DNA of 39,620 nucleotides from Mariniblastus sp. (GCA_011523945.1 WTFU01000107.1:1-39620); one strand, 5' to 3'; positions 26,419 through 35,636 are shown, numbered from the stretch's first letter. Numbers and translations are program-made. Notes: a model not told the origin generated them from the sequence alone.

Positions 26419-26751
26419 TCAGTCGGTTCCAGGAACGTGGGAAGGAGCAAGTGTCTCGTAGTGTACGCAGACCTCGTCCCAGCGGGTCAGGACGGCTTGA
26501 GCGGCGTCGGGAACGTAGCATTGTTCATACGGCTCACCAGCAAAATCAACTACGTTTTGTAGCGAGTCGAAGGTCATGATGGTCATGAACTCTACCTCAT
26601 CCTTCAGATTTCTTGAATGTAGTTCGAGGCTCCGATACCCGGTTATTTCCTTTGCTTCGATTTCGGGGCGAATCTTTTGGTCTAATAAAGTCTGATAAGT
26701 TGCTGCGTTTTCGGGCGTTGTCCAGCCTCGCCATATACGTTTCACAGCCAT
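26419..26751 (-). CDS. Small ABM/dimeric alpha-beta-barrel-type protein
   Basis: This 110-residue protein has the look of the antibiotic-biosynthesis-monooxygenase superfamily: MAVKRIWRGWTTPENAATYQ (first strand and helix), ITGYRSLELHSRNLKDEVEF and MTIMTFDSLQNVVDFAGEP, with a central strand of alternating hydrophobic residues. Such proteins form dimeric beta-barrels and often act as small oxygenases or stress proteins; many have no known substrate. Ribosome-site AAGGG lies about 7 nt before the ATG at 26751. It is the only gene between the two tRNA-Leu 3'-end copies, so if that segment is an inserted element this is its only visible cargo. Confidence 0.7.
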   Translation of the reverse strand: MAVKRIWRGWTTPENAATYQTLLDQKIRPEIEAKEITGYRSLELHSRNLKDEVEFMTIMTFDSLQNVVDFAGEPYEQCYVPDAAQAVLTRWDEVCVHYETLAPSHVPGTD

Positions 26752-27087
26752 AGAGTTTCCCTTTTTACAGCTTACGGATTCGTGAAATATGAATTGCCTG
26801 AGTGTTCTAAGTATTCTTGTTCTCTGGGTGTTCTTTTTCTTTAACTAAATCATTTCAAAACTACATATATTGTCCTTCGTCGGCAAAGCTAGGTCACAAA
26901 GAGATCACTCAAACCTTAAAGAAAGAAACACCGGTGAAATGTGACTAGAGCAGGAAGGTTCTTGGAAACGCTGAACTTCTTTCTTTTATCGCTTATTGAA
27001 TTTGATGTAGGCTTGAAACGATTACGTATAAACCACCAAACAACGGCAATCACCTTTGAACGCTGTGACCTTATTAGCCGTTCCCGC
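26752..27087. other. AT-rich gene-free stretch inside the tRNA-flanked segment
   Basis: These 336 bp between the ABM-type gene and the displaced tRNA 3' end carry no convincing ORF, RNA gene or repeat. Three TGTTCT words occur at 26799-26833, of unknown meaning. A long plus-strand open frame here runs across the tRNA fragment and is not credible. No integrase remnant is recognised. Confidence 0.6.
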
Positions 27088-27143
27088 AGATTTAGGATCT
27101 GGTTCCCAAAAGGAGTGCAGGTTCGATTCCTGTCACCCCCACT
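27088..27143. repeat. Right copy of 56-bp direct repeat: displaced tRNA-Leu 3' end
   Basis: This repeats tRNA-Leu(TAG) from the anticodon stem onward, 55/56 identical, but has no acceptor 5' strand, no D-arm and no 5' half of the anticodon stem beyond CAGA. It cannot be a functional tRNA. It resembles the remnant att site left at the far end of an element integrated at a tRNA 3' end. Confidence 0.9.
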
Positions 27144-27154
27144 CTATACTCAAG

Positions 27155-27189
27155 CCGCTGTCGTAAATTGTTGTGACGGCGGATTTTTT
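27155..27189 (+). terminator. Intrinsic terminator after the tRNA 3'-end copy
   Basis: CCGCTGTC (27155-27162) pairs with GACGGCGG (27175-27182) over 8 bp with one wobble, followed by A and six T (27184-27189). It sits 12 nt after the repeated tRNA end and could be the tRNA's original terminator. Confidence 0.85.
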
Positions 27190-27272
27190 CGTGCTCAACG
27201 TCATGAAGCGCGGTTTCCAACTAAGTCAGACAAATTTTTCCACTATCCAGTAATTCAGATTAACCGCCTTTT

Positions 27273-28430
27273 TCAATCGCCTTTCTCACGCCACCATTGT
27301 TTCCACTTTTGGAAGTCATCTCCAAAATTCTGATTCGTCGTTTGAGTCAGATGCCGAACCAACAGTGGGCGGCTTTGCTCATCAGCGATTTCGAACAAAT
27401 CAATTAGATACCCAGTCGACGCCAAAAGCCGGTTTGCTTTAACACAGTCTTCCGCCCGACGATCCCCCGCCTGCGCCTCCTCCGTTCGCTCGACAATAAC
27501 TTTTAAGCGGTTCCTCGCCTCAATCGATAATTCATTGGATTCCAACATTTTTAAGACAGCTCCCTCAAAATTTGGAAACAACGCTTCAATCTCTTTGGAT
27601 GCCTCTTCTCTAATCGAGAATTCCGGCGCATCGAGTTGCTCAACGAGAACCGCAAGCTTTGCCAGATCTGTCGAATACAAAGAACCTAACATCCGTAGTG
27701 CAACACGTTTAACCTCTGGTTCGTCTACCCCCAGAGGAAGATCGACGCCTGCGTGCCGGAATATCGACGACAACTTATCGTGAAGTTCGGGGTTCTTTTT
27801 CGATAGGACGTAATAGTCCGAAGCACTATCCGAGATTACATTTTCGCCATCAATCAATACGCCCATGATTCCAACATCCGTTTGATTGAGCATTGCCAAT
27901 GTATTCTTCCCTGTCAAAAGAATCCGGGTCCCCTCAGCACACCGAACCTCAAGAGAACGTCCCGGATCAGAGAATTCATCAATTCGCAACTCAAACCGAT
28001 CGCCGGAATGGCTAATTTGACAGCTTAAATCCGCCCCAGAAGTTTTCATTGTCTTTCGCCCCCCCGACAAAGTAGTAGAACTAGATCTCATCCCACCACT
28101 CTTACGCACGTTCGCGAACAATTTCGAAATCGGATCCGCTGTGATTCGCTGCGCCAAACCATTTACTCCCTGGGGAACCTGAGTATCTAATTCGCCCCAA
28201 CTTTTTTGATCGACAAAAATAAATTTCCTATCTAAGTCAAATTTCAAATTCAAGATCTGCATGACAGGTGGAACGATCTTTTGCATAGGACCACGTTCAA
28301 GTTCGCCCGTGTCGTTATCGGAAGTACTGACCTCCTGCATCGCTGAAACAGCGAAGGCCAATCCGTCAAATTCAACCGCCATTAAAAAAGTCAAAACAAA
28401 CAGAACTGGGATTGAATATAAAGACTTCAT
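27273..28430 (-). CDS. Secreted protein with HEAT-like C-terminal region, unknown function
   Basis: I do not recognise this 385-residue protein. From the ATG at 28430 it has a signal peptide (MKSLYSIPVLFVLTFLMAV), then a middle part without motifs I know (RFELRIDEFSDPGRSLEVRC, ILLTGKNTLAML). The C-terminal half is helical with pairs of Leu-rich helices (EVKRVALRMLGSLYSTDLAK, FSIREEASKEIEALFP, LSIEARNRLKVIVERTEE) that look like HEAT-type repeats. A GTG at 28451 could extend it by 7 residues. It ends at a point 84 bp past the tRNA terminator. It was probably the neighbour of the tRNA locus before the flanked segment arrived. Confidence 0.6.
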   Translation of the reverse strand: MKSLYSIPVLFVLTFLMAVEFDGLAFAVSAMQEVSTSDNDTGELERGPMQKIVPPVMQILNLKFDLDRKFIFVDQKSWGELDTQVPQGVNGLAQRITADPISKLFANVRKSGGMRSSSTTLSGGRKTMKTSGADLSCQISHSGDRFELRIDEFSDPGRSLEVRCAEGTRILLTGKNTLAMLNQTDVGIMGVLIDGENVISDSASDYYVLSKKNPELHDKLSSIFRHAGVDLPLGVDEPEVKRVALRMLGSLYSTDLAKLAVLVEQLDAPEFSIREEASKEIEALFPNFEGAVLKMLESNELSIEARNRLKVIVERTEEAQAGDRRAEDCVKANRLLASTGYLIDLFEIADEQSRPLLVRHLTQTTNQNFGDDFQKWKQWWREKGD

Positions 28431-28663
28431 TTTTGCACAACTTAAATTCACAATTGTTCTTTTTCCATCGATTCAGCGGCTACAACAGTCATTCGGCTAT
28501 TTAAACACAAAACGATCGAACGAAGCAAAGAAAACCATTTCTCTTTTGAATTTTTTACTGATTTGTTTCCAGCAATTTACGTGAAGCTCAACTTGGACTG
28601 AATTCGAGTTCGTGCCAGTGATAAACGCCAGTTTATTACGACACGAAGCAAGCGATCGACCGA

Positions 28664-29260
28664 TCATTTACGCTCGACATTGAAAACGGACGAGCTTGCT
28701 GCCGCTTGCTCCTTGGTCGCGCCCCAAAGAGCAGTCAACTGGTTTTCACCAGCGAATTTCAGTGAGTGAGACGAGATATGGAGATCATTGGGATCAGACA
28801 TATTCCCAACCGCTAACAATTGAAAAACGATCTCATCTCCCTCCGCAGGTACGGCAACCATTGACGGCTGATTGCCTAAACTACAGTAATGGTGCATTGA
28901 CAGTCGACCATTGTCGAGAAAATAGACAGTCGTCATTTCTTTCGTTTGGCCTGCGAAGAGTTTCTCGATTACACAATTCCCCGCTGCACTTGTGGCGTAA
29001 GTGAGAAACGGAACCTCGGGATCTGGCTCCAGTTCTTTTCCTAATTGATTACCACCCGTCAGGTACCAGTCGCCAACGAGCGACTTGATTTTCTCAAACT
29101 GCCTCTCCGCCATTTCAGTTTCCGCAGCACTGGCCGGAGACGCCGCCTCCGTGGGCATTGTAATTTCCTGCTCAGCTTTTTTACCGTCTTGGGTACAGCC
29201 AGCTAAGGCAAACACCAGAACCAGCATCGGGAGAATTCGTATCCGTCTATTATTAATCAC
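28664..29260 (-). CDS. Lipoprotein, DUF1579-like
   Basis: A 198-residue lipoprotein. Starting at GTG 29260, with AGGA 6 nt upstream, gives a compact signal peptide with basic INNRRIRI, hydrophobic LVLVFALA and lipobox LAGC. An earlier GTG at 29293 is in frame but lengthens the n-region with no benefit. The mature protein has a Glu/Ala-rich tether (EMAERQFEKIKSL), then a beta-sheet domain (VGDWYLTGG, TYATSAAGNCVIEKL, TVYFLDNGRLSMHHYCSLG) like the small lipocalin-type DUF1579 proteins reported in planctomycetes. Ligand and role are unknown. It stands alone, transcribed away from the sulfurtransferase gene. Confidence 0.75.
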   Translation of the reverse strand: MINNRRIRILPMLVLVFALAGCTQDGKKAEQEITMPTEAASPASAAETEMAERQFEKIKSLVGDWYLTGGNQLGKELEPDPEVPFLTYATSAAGNCVIEKLFAGQTKEMTTVYFLDNGRLSMHHYCSLGNQPSMVAVPAEGDEIVFQLLAVGNMSDPNDLHISSHSLKFAGENQLTALWGATKEQAAASSSVFNVERK

Positions 29261-29512
29261 AGTTATTCCTAATGATTTCCAAGTAAGTTTCACTGCGTTT
29301 TAACCTGCCAACACAAACTGGGGAAGCACATTCAACGGGAATCGCAAAGTGTCTTCTCATGCGCATTATGAACATCCATCTAACCCCTACACGTCGCCCG
29401 GTAGCAAAAGCACTCGAACTTCATTACTGCTGCACCGAGCCAACAAAAACAGTCAGCTGTAATTATGATTTTCGAATCTTGGTTTTGCCAATTGATTCGA
29501 TACAATTTAGAA

Positions 29513-30346
29513 ATGTTCAAAACAATCATTAGTACGACCGACCTTGCCGCCAACCTAGACAACCCCAATTGGGTAATTGTCGATGCAAGTTATGAACTTG
29601 CCGACAAAGCCGCTGGTTATGCCATGTATCAAGCGGGCCATATTCCCGGAGCTGTCTATGCGCATCCGTTTGACGATCTCAGTGGTCCACCGCTAACCGA
29701 TCAGGGTCGCCACCCGCTGCCGTCACCGGAAAAACTAATTTCAGTCTTTTCACGGCTCGGCATATCCAAGCAAACGCAGGTGATTGCTTACGACAACCGC
29801 GGCATCACGGCTGCCAGACTATGGTGGCTACTGAATTACATGGGCCATGATTTAGTCGCCGTCCTCGATGGTGGTATCGACGCTTGGAAAAGTGAAGGCC
29901 GCGAAACGTCCGGCGGGGACGAGACCAACGAATTTGCAAATTTCACAGGAACTCCCAACCGGCAAATGCTAGTGGTGCGAGACGAAGTCATGGAGCAACG
30001 GCTTCTGGTTGATTCACGAAATTCCGCTCGCTTTCTAGGAGATTCTTCTGGAGTCGATGCAAACGCTGGCCATATCAAAGGAGCGGTAAATCGCCCCCAT
30101 TCGCAAAACAAAGATGAAAATCTCAAGCTGAGAGATCCAGAAATCCTCCGGCAGGAGTTTGCTCAATTACTTGGTGAAGTTCCAAGCGACGAGGCAACAT
30201 TCTATTGTGGATCCGGCGTAAGCGCCTGCCAAACCCTTTTGACAATGGCTCACATTGGCCTGAAACCTGGCAAGCTCTACGTTGGCTCATGGAGTGAATG
30301 GAGTCAATTCGCCGAACTTCCCAAAGAGAGTGGGCCAGCACGTTAA
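29513..30346 (+). CDS. Two-domain sulfurtransferase (thiosulfate / 3-mercaptopyruvate type)
   Basis: This cytoplasmic protein of 277 residues has two rhodanese domains. The first is inactive-like and structural (NWVIVDASYELADK, GHIPGAVYAHPFDDL, QVIAYDNRGITAARLWWLL); the second carries the catalytic loop CGSGVSA with Cys232, followed by LLTMAHIGLKPGKLYVGSWSEW, the family end. The CGSGV loop is the 3-mercaptopyruvate type more than the classic thiosulfate CRKGVT type. I prefer the ATG at 29513, just before the first domain; an ATG at 29465 adds 16 residues. The next gene, on the other strand, ends 3 bp away. Confidence 0.93.
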   Translation: MFKTIISTTDLAANLDNPNWVIVDASYELADKAAGYAMYQAGHIPGAVYAHPFDDLSGPPLTDQGRHPLPSPEKLISVFSRLGISKQTQVIAYDNRGITAARLWWLLNYMGHDLVAVLDGGIDAWKSEGRETSGGDETNEFANFTGTPNRQMLVVRDEVMEQRLLVDSRNSARFLGDSSGVDANAGHIKGAVNRPHSQNKDENLKLRDPEILRQEFAQLLGEVPSDEATFYCGSGVSACQTLLTMAHIGLKPGKLYVGSWSEWSQFAELPKESGPAR

Positions 30347-30349
30347 ATA

Positions 30350-33300
30350 TTACAAGTCGAAGCCACCAAACAATTCGTCGCGTTGCTCAAGTTCAAAACT
30401 ATCGGCCTTCGACAACAACTCAGACTGCTCAGTTCGATCGGGGGGCATAGAATCGCCTGCGTTGCCAGTAATCCATCCCGCAAACTGGTTGGCTTGATTA
30501 CCGGCGAGCTGGAGCGGCATCGTTTGCCCTGATTCTTCCGACTCTCGCGGCAGATTTTGATTTCCAGAGTTAAATCCGAATTCTTTACCAACGTCCCCCG
30601 TTCCAAAATCGGCTCCCATTGTAAAGCCAAAATCAAATCCAAAATCAGACTTCTCATCATTCCCGGATTCGCTTTTTCCCGATTCGCTATTCCCGGATCC
30701 ACTCCACCCCGATCCTCGACTACTACTATTCGACGGCGTGATCAGTTTCAGTGGTGAAAATCCTGACTGGTTACTTCTCGCGATACTTAAATCAATCAGA
30801 TTCACTTTCTCATTGCGATCAAAATCGTAAGGATCTGAAATATCCGTCGAGCCAAATCCGGTTTGGTTTGCTCGCACTCCGGCAACATCCGCGAGATTCA
30901 CCACGGCATTGGCTGAATCGTTGCCGGTTTCTCCAATCGCGTTGCCAATATAAAAGACCTCGGGATTTGCCAAACCAGTCGACGCATTGGCGAGTACTAA
31001 AATTTCCAACCAGGTGTTTTCAATTGCATTGTCCGCCCATGTCAAAAACACTCGATCCGTTCCGCTGGCATCGACGTCACTTTGATAAACCAGAGTAGGG
31101 GAGGGGGCTGTCGCCCAACCCGCTGGAGTGTCATCGTTCCCAATATGAAACTCAAAGAAGTCACCCACCGTACCCGTTGTAGGAACTTGATTGAGATCAT
31201 TTAAATCAATCACGAATCCATTAATCCCTTTCCAGTAGCTTGTGTAATTTGCAAACGTGGCAGTCTGTCCGAACTCCAGGACACTTTTCCCGGGGGCAAC
31301 TGCCCCCATGTCTCCATCATCAAAATTCGAATCCTTGTAGTAGATTTGGCGGCTGGTCAAAACTGCATCATTGACATTGAGTACATTGATCGTGAAGTCA
31401 TTGCTAACCATGCTTCCATCGGTACTGGTCGCTTTCACCGTAATCGTGTGACTTGTCGCCGTCTCAAAATCAAGTGTCCCAGCCACCGTCACTACGCCAC
31501 TGTTGGCATCAATGGCGAACAGGCCGCCAGCATTGTCTGTCAATTCATAGGTCACCGTATCACCTGAGTCGGGATCATCCGCAAAAGCAGTCACACCGAC
31601 AACTGTGCCAACCACGGCATCCTCGAAGACCTCATTTGCCCCGGTATCTGAATCGACTAGCGTCGTGATATCGGTATTTTCAGCGAAAGTGACAAAAAGC
31701 GACCACGTATTCAAAGTACCCTCATCTTGCGTGGCATCATCTTCAATTGACAGGACCCAATCACCCACGACATCTGTTCCATTAAGGGGAGCGAACGCAT
31801 CGACTGGGCGAAAGGACCCAGCAAATGGTGCCGATCCGGAAGTAATTGGGTCTGCAGCCGCATCATCGAAATAGGTTCCGGTAAAATTATCACCACTACC
31901 ACCGACTTCGCTAAACAGTGTGAAAACCGTACCGCCGGGGGAAGTAAGCGTGGCAGTTAAATCTGCATCCCAAGTATGGGTAATGTCCAACTGTAAATCT
32001 AAATCTTCGATTACGCCGTCATTCCCAATCGTGATGGTTGACTGAATGGTAGTGTTATCAATGATGTTCACTGGCGTATCTGCCGACGTGTATTCAGTCA
32101 CGGCAACGCCAACGGCTATGTTGGAATCGTTAATGTCGAAGAAGATATTCCCCGCCCCTTTAACTTTAACTCTTCCAAAAAGAGTCTCCACATCCGGTAC
32201 GGTAATGTCGTGAGAACCATCGTTAGCAACACCGGCTGCCAGGACGGTGTCGTAATTCAGTCCATCGGAAGCAAAGAAGATATCAACATTAGCGGTGTCA
32301 ATTCCGTTTGCCGTCGTTCCCGCAACATTCCAGGTTATTGTCTGAGTCGTACCTTTTTCCCAAGTCTCACCACTCGACTGGCTGGTCACTGTGAAACCGC
32401 CACCAGTATCGACAACTTCAATGGCCATATCATCGGTATTCACAGCAGCGCCCCCGGCTGCGTTATCCCGGACCACCACCCTGAAATCCATTGAACTCCA
32501 ATCTGTGGTCGGCAATTGTTCACCGATAACACTAGTACCATTAATTAAATCTGAGATTCGAGGAAAGACACGGGTCGGATCGGTGGTCGGGCTCCAAGCG
32601 CGGAAAATTGGACTGCTTCCATTGTCAGTATCACTCACATCTCTTTGAGGCCCGAGGTTTCGCTGCTCCCAGGAATAAGTCAACACATCGCCCGAGTCAC
32701 TATCTGACCCCACTGCGGTTAACTCAAAGGGAGTCCGAGCTGGAATTACAAAATCCGAACCGGCGTCAACGGTAGGAATGGAATTACCAGTGCTGGTAAT
32801 CGTTGCCGAGGAATTCCCCGTCCCTGTCGTTACCTCAGTGCGAATTTCGTCAATACTCTCGGAATGGAAAAACGCATCGCTATTACTTTGAAGATCGTCA
32901 TCTCCACAAATCCCCGCGTAGCCCATGATGGTTGAACCACTTCCCGGCTCATAGGCAGTGCTTCCGTTCCGGTTTCCTCCCGCACAATTCCCACTGTCGC
33001 CATTAAACGTGTGATTCCCACCGAATTGATGGCCTAATTCATGAGCAACAAAGTCGACATAAAAAGCATCTCCCACCGGAGACCCAAGCCCCGTAACCCC
33101 TCTTGCTTTTGCGCCGTTCTGACCAATAACCCCGAGCGATGCAATCCCGCCACCGCCCGTGCTAAAGACATGCCCAACGTCATAATTCGAACTTCCAATA
33201 ACCGAATCCACGTTGGATTGGTTTTCACTCAACATCGTAAATCCATTGTTGTTGGTATAAGGATCGGTACTGCTGTTCGTGTAAACAAGATCATCATTGT

Positions 33301-34255
33301 TTCCGACCAAAACCATTCGAACCGCAATGTCAATTTCATAAATCCCTACCACACGATTGATCGCTGTCACGATCGCGGCCTGACCATCGGCTTTGCTACC
33401 TCCGTGAAAAGAGGTATATTCCCCGGTCGCCGCAACTGCCAATTGGTAGGTCCGCAACTGTGATCCGTGCGGTCCGAACCCATAGATATCTCCTTCACCA
33501 TCACCACCATCGGGCACCGAATCGTAATCACTTTCGTCTCCGGTTGCGTTAGCAAATTCAGAGTACCCTCGCGACTCAGAATTTCGTTCGACATTGAAAT
33601 CCGGATTGGAATAAATTAGTTCGCCAGCATTCGACAAGATAGATTCGCTAAACGTCGCCCGCTCCGAATCAATGATCTGCCCCTGAGTGTAGTAACTCAT
33701 GTAAGGACCGTCGCTCAGATGAAAATACGGATCGACGTAATAATTCCCATACGTCGAATTCCTCACCGATGCATGAAATCCGTGAGAGGTAAAATCCAAA
33801 CGAATGGTATCCGCGGCATTCTCGACACTGATACCACGATACGTTTTAATATCCGGAAATCGCTCGGCCAAGGCTGACTCCATAACGGGCGCTTCGACAA
33901 TCTTAAATTGATCGAAGGTCCCAAGGGGCGTTGGTATCGAGAGGACAACCGAACGATCCCAATAGCCGGGTGTAAACTCCAGCGGCGCTTCATTCAACGC
34001 ACTTAACAATTCCGATTCATTGATATCGTAAAGACTGAACTCGCTTGCCTGAATATAATTCACTCCAACCGCAGAATGCACCGCATCTTTGGGAAGCGTT
34101 TGCCAAACACCATCGGATGACAAATCTCCAGCAAGCAAACGCTTAGGCTCTAACGACTCATAAGCTAGTTTTGCGGTTAAGCGATTGGAAATTCTTTTAT
34201 TGCCGCGAGGGCGAATTCGGGGATACCGGGTGGAGGATTTGATTCGACTGAGCAT
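30350..34255 (-). CDS. Planctomycete surface metalloprotease with P-domain, cadherin-like and dockerin-like modules
   Basis: The 1301-residue product begins with the planctomycete extracellular signature (ESLEPKRLLAGDL, residues about 33-45), then a prodomain and a reprolysin-like metzincin domain: HELGHQFGGNH (His405, Glu406, His409, His415) and the Met-turn IMGYAG. It then has an Ig-like region, a P/proprotein-convertase-type domain (ITHTWDADLTATLTSPGG, FTGTYFDDAA, WVLSIEDDA) and a cadherin-like repeat (VTYELTDNAGGLFAID). Near the C-terminus are two dockerin-type motifs (VVNLADVAGVRANQ, DFDRNEKVNLIDLSIARSNQ) and a Gly/Ser/Phe-rich low-complexity tail. It is exported to or attached at the surface; the substrate is unknown. 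It is a single gene; the 3' end nearly touches the sulfurtransferase stop. Confidence 0.9.
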   Translation of the reverse strand: MLSRIKSSTRYPRIRPRGNKRISNRLTAKLAYESLEPKRLLAGDLSSDGVWQTLPKDAVHSAVGVNYIQASEFSLYDINESELLSALNEAPLEFTPGYWDRSVVLSIPTPLGTFDQFKIVEAPVMESALAERFPDIKTYRGISVENAADTIRLDFTSHGFHASVRNSTYGNYYVDPYFHLSDGPYMSYYTQGQIIDSERATFSESILSNAGELIYSNPDFNVERNSESRGYSEFANATGDESDYDSVPDGGDGEGDIYGFGPHGSQLRTYQLAVAATGEYTSFHGGSKADGQAAIVTAINRVVGIYEIDIAVRMVLVGNNDDLVYTNSSTDPYTNNNGFTMLSENQSNVDSVIGSSNYDVGHVFSTGGGGIASLGVIGQNGAKARGVTGLGSPVGDAFYVDFVAHELGHQFGGNHTFNGDSGNCAGGNRNGSTAYEPGSGSTIMGYAGICGDDDLQSNSDAFFHSESIDEIRTEVTTGTGNSSATITSTGNSIPTVDAGSDFVIPARTPFELTAVGSDSDSGDVLTYSWEQRNLGPQRDVSDTDNGSSPIFRAWSPTTDPTRVFPRISDLINGTSVIGEQLPTTDWSSMDFRVVVRDNAAGGAAVNTDDMAIEVVDTGGGFTVTSQSSGETWEKGTTQTITWNVAGTTANGIDTANVDIFFASDGLNYDTVLAAGVANDGSHDITVPDVETLFGRVKVKGAGNIFFDINDSNIAVGVAVTEYTSADTPVNIIDNTTIQSTITIGNDGVIEDLDLQLDITHTWDADLTATLTSPGGTVFTLFSEVGGSGDNFTGTYFDDAAADPITSGSAPFAGSFRPVDAFAPLNGTDVVGDWVLSIEDDATQDEGTLNTWSLFVTFAENTDITTLVDSDTGANEVFEDAVVGTVVGVTAFADDPDSGDTVTYELTDNAGGLFAIDANSGVVTVAGTLDFETATSHTITVKATSTDGSMVSNDFTINVLNVNDAVLTSRQIYYKDSNFDDGDMGAVAPGKSVLEFGQTATFANYTSYWKGINGFVIDLNDLNQVPTTGTVGDFFEFHIGNDDTPAGWATAPSPTLVYQSDVDASGTDRVFLTWADNAIENTWLEILVLANASTGLANPEVFYIGNAIGETGNDSANAVVNLADVAGVRANQTGFGSTDISDPYDFDRNEKVNLIDLSIARSNQSGFSPLKLITPSNSSSRGSGWSGSGNSESGKSESGNDEKSDFGFDFGFTMGADFGTGDVGKEFGFNSGNQNLPRESEESGQTMPLQLAGNQANQFAGWITGNAGDSMPPDRTEQSELLSKADSFELEQRDELFGGFDL

Positions 34256-34293
34256 GGGGAGGGTCCTAAAGTTGAATCGACAATAGAACCGGT

Positions 34294-34322
34294 AATTTAG
34301 TTACAGCCGTTACAATTGTAAA
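34294..34322 (-). promoter_or_regulatory. Candidate metalloprotease promoter overlapped by a 12-bp palindrome
   Basis: On the minus strand TTTACA (34322-34317) and TAAATT (34299-34294) are spaced 17 bp, 5/6 and 4/6 to consensus, about 40 bp before the start codon. The palindrome TTACAATTGTAA (34310-34321) overlaps the -35 and might bind a regulator, but 12-bp palindromes occur by chance. Confidence 0.35.
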
Positions 34323-34539
34323 GTTTTTACTCGCCGCTGTTCACCCAATCGCAACGCCGCGCGTTGAATATTCACAAACCAGCATTGAAAGTCGGTTATC
34401 AAAAACCGGTTTTAGAGGGAAATTAGGTGCTTAATCAAATTTCCTCGCAACCAGCAACGCTCGACTAACTGCACCGAAATACCAGCTAGAAAGAGGGGTT
34501 CCAGGAAACCTTAATTGATTTTGCTCGTGGAACCGGGAC

Positions 34540-34559
34540 GGTTAGTGGAAGGACTAACC
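34540..34559 (-). terminator. Perfect 7-bp hairpin downstream of the PEP-CTERM gene
   Basis: GGTTAGT-GGAAGG-ACTAACC lies 24 bp beyond the stop at 34583. No T-run follows, so it is a hairpin that could protect or end the mRNA, not a clear intrinsic terminator. Confidence 0.4.
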
Positions 34560-34582
34560 ATCGCGAAACGCTTCCAACAGGA

Positions 34583-35206
34583 TCACCGGCGACGACGCAG
34601 CGCAACTCCGACGAGCCCGGCAAATATCAGCAGCCCGGAAGCAGGTTCCGGCACAGCGGTGACCCGAATAATTGCATTAGGAGCAACCGTCGATAATGAG
34701 TTGACTCCTTGAAAGAACGTTGTGTTAAAACTACCTGCCACCCCGGAGAGGCGAAAATCAATTTCGCCGACACCAAATCCGGTCGTATCAAAAACGATAG
34801 TTCCAATCTGGCCATCGGATGAAACCAACGAGGCTGTATCAACCGTGCTTTGACGAATTAGCGGATGCACCTCAGGATCTGACTGGGTGGGACTGGAAGA
34901 TTCCCATACCGTTCCGGTGATTAAATCGATCGAAGTAATTGTTGGTGCTGTGTCAGTTCCGCCTAAAAAGGAGCCGCCATCCCCAACCTGCACATTAAAC
35001 TCAAGTCCATCGGCTCCACTTTCGGCAACGATGCCGGTCGCAAAAAAATGAACCGCCTGGTTCGCAGTCTCAGCTTCAAGGTCGATATAAATAACGCCCC
35101 CTTCATCGACGCCGTAATCAATAAAGACATCCGCACCAACCTGAGTAGGCGTCAATGCCAAAACACTCAGCATGAAGAATGGAAGGAAAGTTAGAACTCG
35201 AATCAT
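34583..35206 (-). CDS. PEP-CTERM sorting-domain protein, second
   Basis: A 207-residue exported protein. It has a signal peptide (MIRVLTFLPFFMLSVLALT), a beta-rich body (VFIDYGVDEGGVIYIDLEAE, GTIVFDTTGFGVGEIDFRL) and a C-terminal VPEPASG then hydrophobic LLIFAGLVGVAL then RRRR, the PEP-CTERM signal. The start is the ATG at 35206; the frame stays open to 35368 but without signal-peptide character. It differs from the PEP-CTERM protein at 6985 outside the sorting tail. It is likely placed on the cell surface by an exosortase encoded elsewhere. Function is otherwise unknown. Confidence 0.85.
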   Translation of the reverse strand: MIRVLTFLPFFMLSVLALTPTQVGADVFIDYGVDEGGVIYIDLEAETANQAVHFFATGIVAESGADGLEFNVQVGDGGSFLGGTDTAPTITSIDLITGTVWESSSPTQSDPEVHPLIRQSTVDTASLVSSDGQIGTIVFDTTGFGVGEIDFRLSGVAGSFNTTFFQGVNSLSTVAPNAIIRVTAVPEPASGLLIFAGLVGVALRRRR

Positions 35207-35636
35207 TACAATCTCATTAAGCAAATCAGGGGAAGACCGGCAAAAGTTGTTTGCGATATGATAATTACATCTCAACCGGAGTTCCATCAATATAATGGAG
35301 ATAATTCTACTTTCATCGTCTACAAACCAAATCAACCACGGCGTCCCAGCGTTTAATCGCCATGCCAATACCGCAAATTAATTGAAAAAATCGAGCTTCT
35401 GTCCATTCTCTCGCTAACTTTCCGCCTGATTTCCAATTCCGGCCATTTCCCAGTTCCGACTGACCTTCCTGTCCTCCCTGCGGCTAAAATCGGTCACGCG
35501 ATTACGTTTTTTCGTAAGGCAAGCTCGCTGATCAGAATCGTCCCAGGCTCCCAGATGACTCTTACAAACGAATCGTTAAGCTAACCCGTAGCCAATATCC
35601 GCCTGCCCACTGTTCCTTTTTGCCAGCCAGAATTGC
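35207..35636. other. Divergent promoter region, no gene
   Basis: These 430 bp between the divergent PEP-CTERM and oxidase genes carry no supported ORF or RNA gene. Both promoters must lie here, but no confident hexamers stand out. A small hairpin TTACG-TTTTTT-CGTAA is at 35502-35517. Confidence 0.4.

Larger units (their letters stand above)
34256..34582. other. Intergenic stretch between the two surface-protein genes
   Basis: No ORF is supported in these 327 bp, which separate the metalloprotease start from the stop of the upstream PEP-CTERM gene. They hold a candidate promoter with a palindrome and a small hairpin, listed separately. Confidence 0.5.

Noticed and set aside
27088..27143. Second functional tRNA-Leu
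   Set aside because: The acceptor 5' strand and the D-arm are missing; only the 3' portion is duplicated.
26941..27333. 130-codon plus-strand open frame over the tRNA fragment
   Set aside because: It crosses the displaced tRNA end and a terminator, and its translation has no protein-like pattern.
34310..34321. 12-bp palindrome as a definite operator
   Set aside because: Several perfect 12-bp palindromes are expected by chance in 40 kb; kept only as part of a tentative promoter.
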